Shown here piece by piece: positions 1 to 9,160 of a stretch of 64,000 nucleotides of DNA. Positions within the stretch are counted from its first letter, which is position 1. Each line of letters starts with the position of its first letter. The position numbers were made by a program, and so were the translations under genes. The DNA is from an uncultured Acidobacteriaceae bacterium (GTDB lineage: Bacteria > Acidobacteriota > Terriglobia > Terriglobales > Acidobacteriaceae), in assembly GCA_903842065.1 (NCBI GenBank), contig CAIMKZ010000093.1, positions 247,726-311,725 on the forward strand. Reading direction: 5' to 3'. The notes below the pieces were generated by a model. It had not been told where the DNA came from. It ran no database searches and saw nothing but the letters and a program-made list of their open reading frames with translations.

Positions 1-842
1 CGAACCCACATCGACCGCGTTGTGCTGCTCGCTGCCTGGTTGATTCCGCCTTCGTAGATCGACACCCAGCCGAGGCCGTTGATGGCAAAGCGCACGCCGA
101 ACGAATCGTGGGCCACAGTGGCAGCGCCGCCGGCGGGATCGGTTGAGCGCTGCAAGGCACCCTTCAGATAAAAGTGCCGCGGCGCGTTCCACTTCAGGTT
201 GAAGGTGGGAGCCGACAGCGGAAGGTAGTTCAGGCCGGCTTCGTTGGGCAGCAGGGCGTATACGCCCTGCGCGCCGGGCCCGAGCGATCCTCCCACCGTG
301 AAACCGACAAACTCCTGATTGTTGCCCAGGTAGCCCGCCTTGATCTCGTATCTGCCTTCGGCGAACGATTTGTAAAGATACAGGGTGTTCAGGTTTGCGG
401 CGCGAGGACCAGCCTTGTTCCAGCTAGTCCACATAAGGCCCGCGCCGATGTTGAGCTGCGCGTTGCGAAGGTGCAGGGCTTTCAGATCCCAGGTGAAGAT
501 CGGGTTCACCATGACTTTGCCAAATGCCCGCTGGCCGACGTAAGCCTGCTGCGAGGGCGGAACCTGAGGATCGAGCGCATTCTGGCTGTAGGCGTCGGCG
601 GTGTTGAAACGCAACGCCATGCCGTGGCGCAGCATGGCGCGCCGCCATCCGACTTCGGTCCCGGCCAGCGTGTCTGAGAACTCCGGCATGTGGGTAGACG
701 AGCCACGCTGGTTCAGGTCAGCGTAGCTGTGCCCATTCAATTCGGTGGTGGCGCCGGTGTCGTTCGATTTTTGTCCAGGGCACGGCGCAGCGCACACCAT
801 CAGCGCAAGCAACATGGCCGCGGCCGAAATCCAATTCTTCAT
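1..842 (-). CDS. Carbohydrate porin (OprB-like), C-terminus beyond window
   Basis: An open frame runs from an ATG at 842 (reverse strand) off the left edge, giving about 280 residues with no stop. It begins with a Sec-type signal peptide (MKNWISAAAMLLALM...) that ends near the sequence APCPGQ. The mature part is clearly paralogous to the neighbouring gene at 1039-2346: both contain YVGQR, LKWNAP, GAQGVYA, a SWNKAGP-type motif and GFTVGGSL/GIQAGGSL-type stretches at the same spacing. The family (alternating short strands, aromatic-rich, about 430 residues) resembles OprB-type outer-membrane carbohydrate porins, so an outer-membrane beta-barrel for sugar uptake is likely. The family name is from memory of such sequences; exported and paralogous is certain, the porin role is inferred. 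The C-terminal strands lie outside the window. Confidence 0.7.
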   Translation of the reverse strand, partial: MKNWISAAAMLLALMVCAAPCPGQKSNDTGATTELNGHSYADLNQRGSSTHMPEFSDTLAGTEVGWRRAMLRHGMALRFNTADAYSQNALDPQVPPSQQAYVGQRAFGKVMVNPIFTWDLKALHLRNAQLNIGAGLMWTSWNKAGPRAANLNTLYLYKSFAEGRYEIKAGYLGNNQEFVGFTVGGSLGPGAQGVYALLPNEAGLNYLPLSAPTFNLKWNAPRHFYLKGALQRSTDPAGGAATVAHDSFGVRFAINGLGWVSIYEGGINQAASSTTRSMWV

Positions 843-1038
843 CACGTTTCTCAGGTCGACTTCGCCGCTCGAAAGATGTGCGCGGGCTTGTCTTGCCTAC
901 TGCCCTCGTGCGCGCACAAAAAGTCGGGTCAACGCGAGCTTTCGCGCGTGGCGGAAATCAGCTTTGGTTGAAATATGAAACCATCCTCACTTTATCATGT
1001 GCGAATATGCCAGCCGCTGAGCGCGGTCACACGCATCG

Positions 1039-2346
1039 CTAGAAGAAGATGGTCGGCGCAACCGTTGCCACCAGCGCGTTGGCCACGCGCGGAGTTACTG
1101 CTGGTCCGGCGATAAAGCTTAGCCCCATGCTGATGTAAACACCCCGCGAGGCGCGAACCGTATAGCTGGCGGCGATCGAGCTCGAGTTCCGCCAGAAACT
1201 TTTGCCCTGCGCCATCAGGCTCTTCACCACGTCGCGGCTGTAGACCGTGTGCGTTGCCACCAACGATGCCGTATCGCGCGGCCGCGAGTGGAACGGCCCC
1301 TCATCGTAGACGCGCACCTCGTAGTACTGCGTATAGGTGTTCATGCTGGCCGGCACAATCATCGCCGATGCGCCCGCGTAGAAGCCGTTGGCCGCGATAC
1401 TTCCGTACCCGCGCGTCAGTTGCCGGTCGCCCAGCAGAAACGCGCAGTAGTTGCCGCTGGTTTTGGTGCCGGTCACATAGTTTGGGTAGGACGTCGAGTT
1501 GTGGATGTATCCGCCGCGCAGCCAGGTCCAGCGTGCGGTCTCGGTCGCCGCCTGCCGGAAACCGACTTCGGTAATCGTCACCAACTTGTCGCCCTTGGGA
1601 ATGAAGCGCAGTCCGCCCAGATTGCGGTCGATGGTCTTCTGCGCGCCGGCGGAGTCGGGCGCGCGCTCCAGGCTGCCCTTGAAGTAGAAGTGCGACGGCG
1701 CGTTCCACTTCAGGTTCAAGGCCGGCGTTACCTCGGGAAAGAAGGTCAATCCAGCCTCGTAGGGAAGCACGGCGTAGACGCCCTGCGCTCCGGTAACCAG
1801 CGATCCGCCTGCCTGAATGCCGACGAACTCCAGATTGTTGGGCATGTAGCCGGTCTTCAGCTCGATGCGGTCCTTCAGGAAGCTCTTGTAGAAGTAGAGC
1901 GTGCTGACATCGATGGCAGTCGGGCCGGCCTTGTTCCAGCTCATCTTTTCGAACCCGATGCCGAAGTGCAGTTGCGCGTTCTTGAGATGCAGCTGCTTCA
2001 TGTCCCAGGTGAGCATCGGGTTGGTCATCCACTTGACGAAGGGCCTTTGCCCCACGTAAGTCTGCTGATCGGCGTCTACCGGCGCGTTGAGCAGGTTGAT
2101 GCTGAAGCTGGGCAGGGCATTGTTTCGCAGGGCAAGCCCGTGTTTGAGCATGGCCTGACGGTACGCGGCCTTTTCGCCGGTGACGGTCTCGGCAAAGCCG
2201 GGCATGGGAACATCGGCGCCCTGCTGATTGAGGCTGTCGAAGTTGTGCGCAGACTGCTGCGATGCGGCGGGAGCGCTGCTCTGCCCAGCGCAGAGACCCG
2301 CGGCGGCGAGCGCCAGAACGACCAGAAATGAAACTTTAGGCATCAT
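1039..2346 (-). CDS. Carbohydrate porin (OprB-like), full length
   Basis: This 435-residue protein has a clear signal peptide (MMPKVSFLVVLALAAAGLCAGQ), a short polar linker, and then a long stretch of alternating beta-strand-like segments ending in an aromatic residue (VAPTIFF), which is the usual terminal signature for insertion of an outer-membrane barrel. It is a tandem paralogue of the partial gene at 1-842, lying upstream of it on the same strand with a 196-bp gap, so the pair probably arose by duplication. OprB-like porins give passive uptake of sugars across the outer membrane. That would suit the downstream sugar-acid genes (kdgK, kduD), although those lie some 3 kb away and are not co-transcribed. 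Function is inferred from architecture; substrate is unknown. Confidence 0.7.
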   Translation of the reverse strand: MMPKVSFLVVLALAAAGLCAGQSSAPAASQQSAHNFDSLNQQGADVPMPGFAETVTGEKAAYRQAMLKHGLALRNNALPSFSINLLNAPVDADQQTYVGQRPFVKWMTNPMLTWDMKQLHLKNAQLHFGIGFEKMSWNKAGPTAIDVSTLYFYKSFLKDRIELKTGYMPNNLEFVGIQAGGSLVTGAQGVYAVLPYEAGLTFFPEVTPALNLKWNAPSHFYFKGSLERAPDSAGAQKTIDRNLGGLRFIPKGDKLVTITEVGFRQAATETARWTWLRGGYIHNSTSYPNYVTGTKTSGNYCAFLLGDRQLTRGYGSIAANGFYAGASAMIVPASMNTYTQYYEVRVYDEGPFHSRPRDTASLVATHTVYSRDVVKSLMAQGKSFWRNSSSIAASYTVRASRGVYISMGLSFIAGPAVTPRVANALVATVAPTIFF

Positions 2347-2444
2347 GAGACCGGAAAGAAGGGAATGATCGAGCTACCCTTTCAGCATACCGGAAGCGCG
2401 TCAGCCTAAAATAGAGAAGAAGAAAAGATCTGACGAGGTATCAC

Positions 2445-2627
2445 ATGCCGCTCTCCGGAGAAGCAATCCGCCTGATGAACTACATTGACGACGTAGCCGT
2501 GACCCTGCGCAGGGTTCTGGCCACTGTGCCCCTGCTTACTGCCGAGGAGCGGACCCGCGTCTCCGAGCATCTGCTCCAGACCCAGCCCACCATCGAAGAC
2601 GTGGCGCGGGCGCTCAACCAGCAGTAG
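2445..2627 (+). CDS. Small hypothetical protein (60 aa)
   Basis: A 60-residue frame starts at an ATG preceded by a GAGG-like ribosome site (2434-2438) and ends 10 bp before the next gene, which suggests a two-gene transcription unit. The predicted protein is helical and charged (an RRVLATVPLL... middle and an EDVARAL tail) with no signal peptide or recognised motif. I do not recognise the family. Coding status rests on the start site, spacing and protein-like composition only, and the opposite-strand frame over this region is less convincing. Confidence 0.5.
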   Translation: MPLSGEAIRLMNYIDDVAVTLRRVLATVPLLTAEERTRVSEHLLQTQPTIEDVARALNQQ

Positions 2628-2637
2628 TTCTACCGGG

Positions 2638-3201
2638 ATGCTCATGGAAGCACGCGATCCCCTGACAGTTGCGATTATCGGCGCCGGACCGCTCGGGCGC
2701 TGGCTGGCGCTTCGCGCGGCGCGCGCGGGCATGCGCGTGTTTCTTGAGGACGTGATGCCCTCTAACCTGCGACACGCGCGCGAGTACATCCGCGAGGAAC
2801 TCAATGAAGAAGCGATGAGTCAGGCAGGCGGCATCGTAGGCTTTGTATCGACGATCGAGGACGCCGTGCGCGAGGCCGATCTGGCCATCGACTGCGTGCC
2901 CGACGAACTCGAGTCGAAGCTCGAAGCCATGTGGCTGCTCGACCGCATGGCTCCGCCAAAGACGGTCTTTTGCACGCCGACCCTGAATATGTCGATCGAA
3001 GATCTGGCCAACTGCACCTATCGCCCCGACCGGTGCATCGCCATCGCCGCCGCGCCCAGGAAGATGGCCGAGCTTGAAGGCCAGGAGGACGCAGCCATCG
3101 AGCTGCGCACCGCCGCCGCGACCTCAGAGCAGACGATCGCCCTGGTGTGCGAGTTCTGGCGTCGGGCCGGCTTCAGGACTGCGGTCGCGCGCGAGTCCTA
3201 G
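2638..3201 (+). CDS. 3-hydroxyacyl-CoA dehydrogenase-like NAD-binding protein (truncated form)
   Basis: The 187-residue protein begins with a Rossmann nucleotide-binding motif (VAIIGAGPLGRWLA, about residues 10-23). The following layout is that of the 3-hydroxyacyl-CoA dehydrogenase NAD-binding domain, including an acidic residue after the second strand (VFLED) and the ADLAIDCVPDELESK segment where family members have an ADLVIEAVPE-type motif. It stops where the C-terminal helical dimerisation domain would begin, so it is about 100 residues shorter than a typical full enzyme. It may be a stand-alone NAD-binding protein rather than an active dehydrogenase. ATGs at 2638 and 2644 are both possible starts. 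It directly follows the small gene at 2445. Confidence 0.65.
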   Translation: MLMEARDPLTVAIIGAGPLGRWLALRAARAGMRVFLEDVMPSNLRHAREYIREELNEEAMSQAGGIVGFVSTIEDAVREADLAIDCVPDELESKLEAMWLLDRMAPPKTVFCTPTLNMSIEDLANCTYRPDRCIAIAAAPRKMAELEGQEDAAIELRTAAATSEQTIALVCEFWRRAGFRTAVARES

Positions 3202-3228
3202 CGCACGAACAGCGATAACGAAAAAGCG

Positions 3229-4371
3229 CTATTGCTGTTCCAGTACCTGCTTGTAGAACTCCACGTAGCGCGGAACCACGAGCGACGCACAGAAGCGCTT
3301 CTGCGCGGTCTGGCGCGCGGTGTTGCGCATCTCTTCGAGACGAACAGGATCGCTGAGCAGATCGATCGCGCCCCGGGCCATGGCTTCGGTATCGCCCACG
3401 GCGTAGAGCAGGCCGGTATCGCCGTGATCGATGAGCTCGGGAACGCCGCCGACCCGCGTTGCGATCGCCGGCACCTTGCAGGCCATGGCTTCGAGAGCCG
3501 CAAGGCCGAAGGACTCAAGCTCGCTTGGCATGAGCAGCAGATCGGCCTGCGGAAGCAGCTCGTTTACGCGCTCCTGCTTGCCGAGGAAGTGGATGCGCTG
3601 ATGGATGCCGAGATCGTGGGCCAGCCACTCGACAGAGGAGCGGTCAGGGCCGTCTCCCACCAGGATGAGTTGGGCGGGCATCTCGCCGGCGATCCGGGCA
3701 AAGACCTTGATGACATCGGCGACGCGCTTGACCGGCCTGAAGTTCGACAGGTGCATCAGCAGCGCCTCGTCGGGCTTTGCAAAACGCTTTCTGGCTTCGC
3801 GGCGTGTGGCGTCGTCCCGGAACGGCGTATAGACGTCGCAGTTGACGAAGTTCGGAATCACCTCGATGTGCCGCGAGATCTCAAAGCGCTCGTTCGTCTC
3901 ATCGCGCAGGTAGCTGGAGATGCTGGTGACGCCGTCGCTCTGCTCGATGGCGTGGCGAGTGATGGGCAGGTAACTGCGGTCGAGCCCTACCAGCGTGATG
4001 TCTGTGCCGTGCAGCGTGGTGACGAAGGGCAGGTGACGTCCGCGAGCGGCCAGCATCTGGCGGGCCAGCAGCGCCGAAACCGAGTGGGGAATCGCGTAGT
4101 GAACGTGCAGCAGGTCGAGCGAGTTGAACTCCGCCACTTCGGCCATGCGCGAGGCCAGCGCAAGATCGTAGGGCGGGAACTCAAAGAGCGGGTAGCTTGA
4201 GACTGGAACCTCATGATAAAAGATGCCGTCGTCGCGGCCGGAGAGCCGGAAGGGCTGCGAATAGGAGATGAAGTGGATCTCGTGGCCCTTGGCGGCGAGT
4301 TCGATCCCCAGCTCGGTGGCGACTACACCGGAGCCGCCGTAGGTGGGATAACAGGTAATACCGATTCGCAT
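3229..4371 (-). CDS. bshA: N-acetyl-alpha-D-glucosaminyl L-malate synthase (bacillithiol biosynthesis)
   Basis: This 380-residue GT-B glycosyltransferase (family GT4) matches BshA closely: the N-terminal [18 protein letters not shown] glycine-rich loop, the [11 protein letters not shown] segment, the HVHYAIPHS motif, and the C-terminal donor-site region with the E-x7-E pattern ([19 protein letters not shown]). BshA transfers GlcNAc from UDP-GlcNAc to L-malate, the first step in making bacillithiol, a cytoplasmic low-molecular-weight thiol. The length is normal for the family. It is convergent with the dehydrogenase-like gene (27-bp gap). No bshB or bshC is visible nearby, so the rest of the pathway must be encoded elsewhere. 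Confidence 0.85.
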   Translation of the reverse strand: MRIGITCYPTYGGSGVVATELGIELAAKGHEIHFISYSQPFRLSGRDDGIFYHEVPVSSYPLFEFPPYDLALASRMAEVAEFNSLDLLHVHYAIPHSVSALLARQMLAARGRHLPFVTTLHGTDITLVGLDRSYLPITRHAIEQSDGVTSISSYLRDETNERFEISRHIEVIPNFVNCDVYTPFRDDATRREARKRFAKPDEALLMHLSNFRPVKRVADVIKVFARIAGEMPAQLILVGDGPDRSSVEWLAHDLGIHQRIHFLGKQERVNELLPQADLLLMPSELESFGLAALEAMACKVPAIATRVGGVPELIDHGDTGLLYAVGDTEAMARGAIDLLSDPVRLEEMRNTARQTAQKRFCASLVVPRYVEFYKQVLEQQ

Positions 4372-4462
4372 CGTGTTCCTTCGTCGCTCTCAACTCGCGG
4401 GGGAAAATAGAGTGCTGCTTCGTTGGACGAACGAAGCAGCGGGCAGGATGCAGGATTGCAGA

Positions 4463-5305
4463 TTATTGGACCGGGATATTCGCTTCTTGCGCGGATTCGG
4501 GGCCGGCGCCTTCCGCCGAAGCTGTTGCGCTGTGAGTCGCCGGCATCTCGGGCGAAGATGTGGTCGCGCGCTTCTGACCGGACCGCGGGTGCTGCGGCCG
4601 CTGCGGGGGAACCTCGGACTTCTGCTCGTCTTCGGCGACCTGAAGGTGCCGCTCCATCTGCTTCTGCGCCTCGGCCGCATCGCGTGAGCGGATGGCGCGA
4701 TAGATATCGCGGTGCATCTCGGCCATCTTGCGCAGGTAATGCGCGCGGCTCACGGTCTTGAGACGGTCCTCGTACATCGCCGAGGTAATGGTTTCGATGA
4801 GCGCGGCCAGAATCGGGTTTCCCGAGGCCTGCGCGATGGTGCGATGAAACTGGACGTCGTGCTTGAGAAACTCCGCCGGGTCGTCGGCGATTGAAAACAT
4901 CTCGGCCACTTGCTCGGCCAGCAGGACGTGGTGCTCGTCGTTGCTCCGCTCGGCGGCCATCGCGGCCAGGCTGCTCTCGATAATGCGGCGCGCCTCAAAC
5001 ATCTGCCAGGACTGGAAGCCGTGCAGCGTGCTCATGAATCCGAGCGAGGCCTTGCTGAACTCTGCCGGTCCGTCGTGGATAAATGTGCCGACGCCGTGAC
5101 GGACGTTCAGCACGCCCATGGCGGCCAGATAGCCGATACCGGTCCGCAGGCTGGCGCGGCTGATCTTGAGAGCCTTGGCCAGGTCGCGCTCAGGGGGGAT
5201 TTTATCGCCGGGGCGAAGTTCACCTCTTTCAAGCAGTTCCCTGATGTGGTTAACCACTTGACGGGTGCGATCGGATTCGGACGGGTCTCGCTTTGTCTTT
5301 GGCAT
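4463..5305 (-). CDS. FadR-family (GntR/FCD) transcriptional regulator
   Basis: This 280-residue regulator has an N-terminal GntR winged helix-turn-helix (about residues 10-75, with GDKIPPERDLAKALKISRASLR as the recognition segment) and an FCD ligand-binding domain (about 80-225) containing DVQFHRTIAQASGNP and the HRDIYRAIRSRD motif with conserved metal-ligand histidines. About 50 extra residues rich in Pro, Ser, Ala and Gln follow the FCD domain and are unusual for the family. It is divergent from kdgK, and the shared upstream gap contains TGGTCAGACCT at 5423-5433, which has the TGGT-n-ACC form bound by FadR-subfamily proteins. Control of hexuronate/ketogluconate genes and itself is the likely role; the effector is unknown. 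Confidence 0.85.
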   Translation of the reverse strand: MPKTKRDPSESDRTRQVVNHIRELLERGELRPGDKIPPERDLAKALKISRASLRTGIGYLAAMGVLNVRHGVGTFIHDGPAEFSKASLGFMSTLHGFQSWQMFEARRIIESSLAAMAAERSNDEHHVLLAEQVAEMFSIADDPAEFLKHDVQFHRTIAQASGNPILAALIETITSAMYEDRLKTVSRAHYLRKMAEMHRDIYRAIRSRDAAEAQKQMERHLQVAEDEQKSEVPPQRPQHPRSGQKRATTSSPEMPATHSATASAEGAGPESAQEANIPVQ

Positions 5306-5422
5306 AGACTCAAAAAATAGGACTTAACTAGATATTCTATTACGAGACTATCACCTTTGGCCGATTTCAACATCCTTGCCGCGAAAATTGCTGGCCGGTA
5401 GGGCATGTGAGGTGTATGCTAG

Positions 5423-5433
5423 TGGTCAGACCT
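5423..5433. promoter_or_regulatory. Putative FCD-regulator operator, regulator/kdgK gap
   Basis: The sequence TGGTCAGACCT forms an almost perfect dyad (TGGTC-A-GACCT). It lies 118 bp upstream of the GntR-type regulator start and about 74 bp upstream of kdgK, where a shared operator would act on both. The identical 11-mer occurs upstream of gnd (12155-12165) and, in inverted orientation, at 10564-10574. Binding by the adjacent regulator is an inference. Confidence 0.55.
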
Positions 5434-5506
5434 TTGAATTCCGGGCATGGAACCACCCTTGGCCCGAGAGGTCGATCATTTTCGAGACTACGGGAGTGAA
5501 TCTGCC

Positions 5507-6589
5507 ATGGCCGATGGACTGAATATTCGCAAGGACGGGGAACTCGATCTGCTTTCGCTGGGCGCGCTGGTGCACCGGCTCGACCCCGGGATAATCCCCT
5601 TCCGCAAGGCTACCGAGTGCAAGATCCATGTCAGCGGGGGCGAGTTCAACGTGGCCGCCAACCTGGCCGACTGCTTTGAGATGCGCACGGCGATTGCGTC
5701 CGCCATGTCGGACTATCCGATCGGCGATCTGATCGCCGAGCGGGTGCGGGCCATGGGCGTCAAGCCCATCTATAAACACTTCAAGCACAACGGCGTCTCC
5801 GGGCCGAACATGGCGACGGTCTATAGCGATCAAGGCCACGGCGTGCGTCCGCCGGTGGTGTTCTACAACCGCTCGAACGAAGCCGCCGGCCTGCTTAAGC
5901 CGGGCGACTTTGACTGGAAGGCGATCTTCTCCAAGGGCGTGCGCTGGGCGCACAGCGGCGGAATCTTTGCGGCCCTCTCGCCGACTACCGCGCCGCTGGC
6001 CGCGGAGTTTATGGCCGAGGCCAAGGCCGCCGGCGCTATGACCTCCTTCGATCTGAACTTCCGCGAGAAGCTGTGGAAGATCCACGGCGGCGAGGAGCGC
6101 GCGGTTGAGACCATCGCCACCATCGTGAAAAATGTTGACGTGCTGGTGGGCAACGAAGAAGACCTTCAGAAGGGACTCGGCATCCCCGGACCGGACGTTC
6201 ATTCCAAGTCGAAACTCGATCCCAGCGTCTTCTTTGCCATGATCGACAACGTGCTCAAGAAGCATCCCCACGTGAAGGTGGTGGCCACAACGCTGCGCGA
6301 GGTGCACTCGACCAACCGCCACAGCTGGAGCGCGGTGGCCTGGGTGAACGGCAAGACCTACCAGGCGCCGACCGCCGAACTCGATGTGGTCGATCGCGTG
6401 GGCGGTGGCGACGGCTTCGCGGCAGGCTTCATCTACGGACTGCTTTCAGGCGAGTCGCCGGAAGAGGCCATTAAGCTGGGCTGGGCGCACGGTGCGCTGC
6501 TCACCACATTCCCGGGCGACACGACGATGGCCAAAGTAGCCGACGTGCGAGCCTTCGCCAAAGGCGGTTCGGCGCGCATCCAGCGCTAG
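5507..6589 (+). CDS. kdgK: PfkB-family sugar kinase, likely 2-keto-3-deoxygluconate kinase
   Basis: This ribokinase/PfkB-family protein (360 residues) contains the N-terminal SGGEFNVAANLA glycine motif and the C-terminal DRVGGGDGFAAGF signature with the catalytic aspartate. I chose the ATG at 5507 because GGGAG (5492-5496) gives a well-spaced ribosome site, while the in-frame ATG at 5447 has none and sits close to the putative operator. The kinase is followed by kduD, and the pair fits phosphorylation of 2-keto-3-deoxygluconate to KDPG in pectin/uronate breakdown. A related ketose or deoxy-sugar kinase role cannot be excluded from motifs alone. Transcription is likely controlled through the operator at 5423. 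Confidence 0.8.
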   Translation: MADGLNIRKDGELDLLSLGALVHRLDPGIIPFRKATECKIHVSGGEFNVAANLADCFEMRTAIASAMSDYPIGDLIAERVRAMGVKPIYKHFKHNGVSGPNMATVYSDQGHGVRPPVVFYNRSNEAAGLLKPGDFDWKAIFSKGVRWAHSGGIFAALSPTTAPLAAEFMAEAKAAGAMTSFDLNFREKLWKIHGGEERAVETIATIVKNVDVLVGNEEDLQKGLGIPGPDVHSKSKLDPSVFFAMIDNVLKKHPHVKVVATTLREVHSTNRHSWSAVAWVNGKTYQAPTAELDVVDRVGGGDGFAAGFIYGLLSGESPEEAIKLGWAHGALLTTFPGDTTMAKVADVRAFAKGGSARIQR

Positions 6590-6623
6590 AGTTTCGAACA
6601 TCAGCATCATGGAGCGGCGACAG

Positions 6624-7388
6624 ATGAGCATTCTCGATCGTTTTCGGCTGGACGGTAAAACTGCGTTGGTGACGGGCGCAGCGAGCGGACTCGGAGCGGC
6701 CATTGCTGTGGCGCTGGCAGAGGCCGGCGCAAACGTGGCATGCCACGGCAACCGGCGCGCGGCCGACGAAACGGCCGCTAAGATCCGCGCGCTCGGCCGC
6801 AAGGCGGAGAGTTTTACGGCAGAGCTGGCCAAACCCGAAGCGGCAGCGGAGTTGTTCGCGGCTGTGAAAGCGAAGATGGGCGCGCCCGACATTCTCGTCA
6901 ACAACGCCGGAACCATCTACCGCGAAAATGCCGAGACCCACAACCTCGAGAGCTGGATGCAGGTCTTGCAGGTAAACCTGACCAGCGTCTTTGAGCTGTG
7001 CCAGCTTGCCGGTAGCGCCATGCTCGAAAAAGGGCAGGGAAAGATCGTCAACATCGCGTCTCTGCTCTCGTTTCAGGGTGGAATCCGCGTTCCGTCCTAT
7101 GCGGCATCGAAGGGCGGCGTGGCGCAGCTGACCAAAGCGCTTGCCAACGAGTGGGCCGGGCGCAACGTGCAGGTCAACGCCATTGCGCCGGGATACTTTG
7201 CCACCACCAATACTGAGGCCCTGCGTGCCGACGAGGTTCGCAACCGCGATATCCTTGGCCGCATTCCCGCAGGCCGTTGGGGTGAGCCGGACGATCTGGC
7301 CGGGGCAGCCGTGTTCCTCGCCTCGCGAGCCAGCGACTACGTCAACGGCGAGATTCTTGTAGTCGATGGCGGCTGGATGGCACGATAA
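6624..7388 (+). CDS. kduD: 2-dehydro-3-deoxy-D-gluconate 5-dehydrogenase (SDR family)
   Basis: This classical short-chain dehydrogenase of 254 residues has TGAASGLGAAIA (cofactor loop), NNAG, the catalytic Ser followed by YAASK (Tyr and Lys), and the C-terminal GEILVVDGGW motif. The RIPAGRWGEPDDLAGAAVFLAS stretch and the GYFATTNTEALRAD segment are typical of KduD, which interconverts 2,5-diketo-3-deoxygluconate and 2-keto-3-deoxygluconate with NAD. The ATG at 6624 is preferred because GGAG at 6611-6614 is correctly spaced, whereas the ATG at 6609 has no such site. It lies 34 bp after kdgK, consistent with one operon for hexuronate catabolism. Confidence 0.85.
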   Translation: MSILDRFRLDGKTALVTGAASGLGAAIAVALAEAGANVACHGNRRAADETAAKIRALGRKAESFTAELAKPEAAAELFAAVKAKMGAPDILVNNAGTIYRENAETHNLESWMQVLQVNLTSVFELCQLAGSAMLEKGQGKIVNIASLLSFQGGIRVPSYAASKGGVAQLTKALANEWAGRNVQVNAIAPGYFATTNTEALRADEVRNRDILGRIPAGRWGEPDDLAGAAVFLASRASDYVNGEILVVDGGWMAR

Positions 7389-7442
7389 GCGCTCCGCGCA
7401 TTTGCTCTTTGGTCGAGATCCGCAGATAAAGGTGGGCATGCC

Positions 7443-9044
7443 ATGAACCGCCGCGAACTACTGCGCAACACAACACTTCTAGTTGGTGGTTCGCTTGTCC
7501 AGCGTGGATTTGCCGCCGGAGTGAGCGCTCCTGTCGCCGAGACCAGAACCGGCCGCGTACGCGGAGTGCGCGATCATGGCATTTCGGTCTTCAAAGGCAT
7601 CCCTTACGGGGCCGATACCGCGCCTCATCGCTTCATGCCGCCCACGACTCCCACGCCGTGGAGCGGAGTTCGCGAGGCAATGGCCTTTGGTCCCCGCGCT
7701 CCCCAGCCCAATTCGGGCCGTACTGCCAGGACGGGCTACGCGCAGCCGCCAGAGCCTGATGCGGTCAGCGAAGACTGCCTCTATCTCAACGTGTGGACCC
7801 CGGCGATCAACGACGGCCGCAAACGCCCGGTGCTGGTCTATTTTCACGGCGGAGCCTACTCTACTGGCTCGGTGAACAGCCCCCTCTACGACGGCGTAAA
7901 CCTCTGCCGCCGCGGAGACGTCGTCGTTGTTACCGTGAACCACCGGCTCAACCTCTTCGGTTATCTCTACCTCGCCGATCTCGTTCCCGAGCTTGCGGAT
8001 TCGGGCAACGTGGGCCAGCTCGATCTGGTTCTCTCACTCGAGTGGGTGCGCGACAACATCGCGAACTTCGGCGGCGATCCGAAGCGCGTGCTGATCTTTG
8101 GTCAGTCCGGCGGCGGAGCCAAGTGCGCCACGCTGATGGGAATGCCCGCCGCACATGGCCTCTTCCATCGCGTCGTAACCATGAGCGGTCAGCAGGTCAC
8201 GGCCTCGCGTAGGGAGTCGGCTGCCGCGCGCACCGATCTTGTGCTGAAAGCCCTGAACCTGCCCAGCAGCCGCGCTGCAGAGCTGAGAACCATGCCGCTG
8301 GCGCAGCTTATCGAGGCCTCGCGCGCTGCCGGCTACTACGGACCGGTGAAGGACGGTCGCACACTTCAGCGCGATCCCTTCGACCCCGATGCGCCGCCGC
8401 TCTCGGCCTCCATTCCAATGATCCTGGGCAACACCCACGACGAGACACGCTACCTGGTCGGCGGTGGCGACTCATCTACATTCGAGCTCACATGGGAGAC
8501 GCTGCCAGCCAAACTCAAGCAGCACTCGCAGTTTCTGGGCAACCTCGATCTCGCCGATGTGATCCGCCAGTATCGCGAGTTCTATCCTGCCTACTCGGCC
8601 GTCGATGTGTTCTTTGCGGCTGTGACGGCATCCAGATCGTGGCGGGGACAGTTGATCGAGGCCGAGCGCCGCGCCGCGCAGACAGCAGCGCAGCCGCATA
8701 CGTGGGTCTATGAACTCGACTGGAAGACTCCCATCGACGGCGGCAAGTGGGGCGCGCCGCATACGCTCGACATTCCACTCATCTTCGACAACACGGCTGC
8801 AGCCGACCGCATGAGCGGCGACGGCCCCGATGCCCGCACACTTGCCGCGACGATGAGCTCGACGCTGATCGCCTTCGCGCGCACCGGCAATCCGAACCAC
8901 GCCGGACTTCCGCACTGGAGCCCATACTCCCTCGATAAGCGCGAGACCATGAGCTTCGATGTGCCGGCTCGGCTGGTCAACGACCCGCGGGGAAGGGAAC
9001 GCAGGCTGGTGGAGAAGGTGCCTTACTCTCAGCCGGGAACGTAG
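7443..9044 (+). CDS. Type-B carboxylesterase, exported
   Basis: This 533-residue alpha/beta hydrolase of the carboxylesterase/cholinesterase family begins with a twin-arginine-like export signal (MNRRELLRNTTLLVGGSL). It has the EDCLYLNVW family signature near residue 105, the oxyanion-hole region YFHGGAYSTGS, the nucleophile elbow FGQSGGG (Ser), and a late His in the PHTLDIPL region, so the catalytic apparatus appears complete. It starts 54 bp after kduD on the same strand and could share its operon. A role in removing acyl groups from plant polysaccharide is possible given the neighbours, but the substrate is not shown by sequence. Confidence 0.8.
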   Translation: MNRRELLRNTTLLVGGSLVQRGFAAGVSAPVAETRTGRVRGVRDHGISVFKGIPYGADTAPHRFMPPTTPTPWSGVREAMAFGPRAPQPNSGRTARTGYAQPPEPDAVSEDCLYLNVWTPAINDGRKRPVLVYFHGGAYSTGSVNSPLYDGVNLCRRGDVVVVTVNHRLNLFGYLYLADLVPELADSGNVGQLDLVLSLEWVRDNIANFGGDPKRVLIFGQSGGGAKCATLMGMPAAHGLFHRVVTMSGQQVTASRRESAAARTDLVLKALNLPSSRAAELRTMPLAQLIEASRAAGYYGPVKDGRTLQRDPFDPDAPPLSASIPMILGNTHDETRYLVGGGDSSTFELTWETLPAKLKQHSQFLGNLDLADVIRQYREFYPAYSAVDVFFAAVTASRSWRGQLIEAERRAAQTAAQPHTWVYELDWKTPIDGGKWGAPHTLDIPLIFDNTAAADRMSGDGPDARTLAATMSSTLIAFARTGNPNHAGLPHWSPYSLDKRETMSFDVPARLVNDPRGRERRLVEKVPYSQPGT

Positions 9045-9160
9045 CTCTGGCTTCTCACTTTCCGCGTTTCGTCTCGCGGCAGAAAGATGCTGCGAGTGTG
9101 GCGTTGGGGAATGTAAGATCGTGGGGTGATTGAGAGATCAATCCAACCTGGAGGTTCGAA

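Noticed and set aside
1249..2331. A 360-residue plus-strand frame over the OprB-like porin
   Set aside because: The reverse strand carries a signal peptide and paralogy to the adjacent gene.
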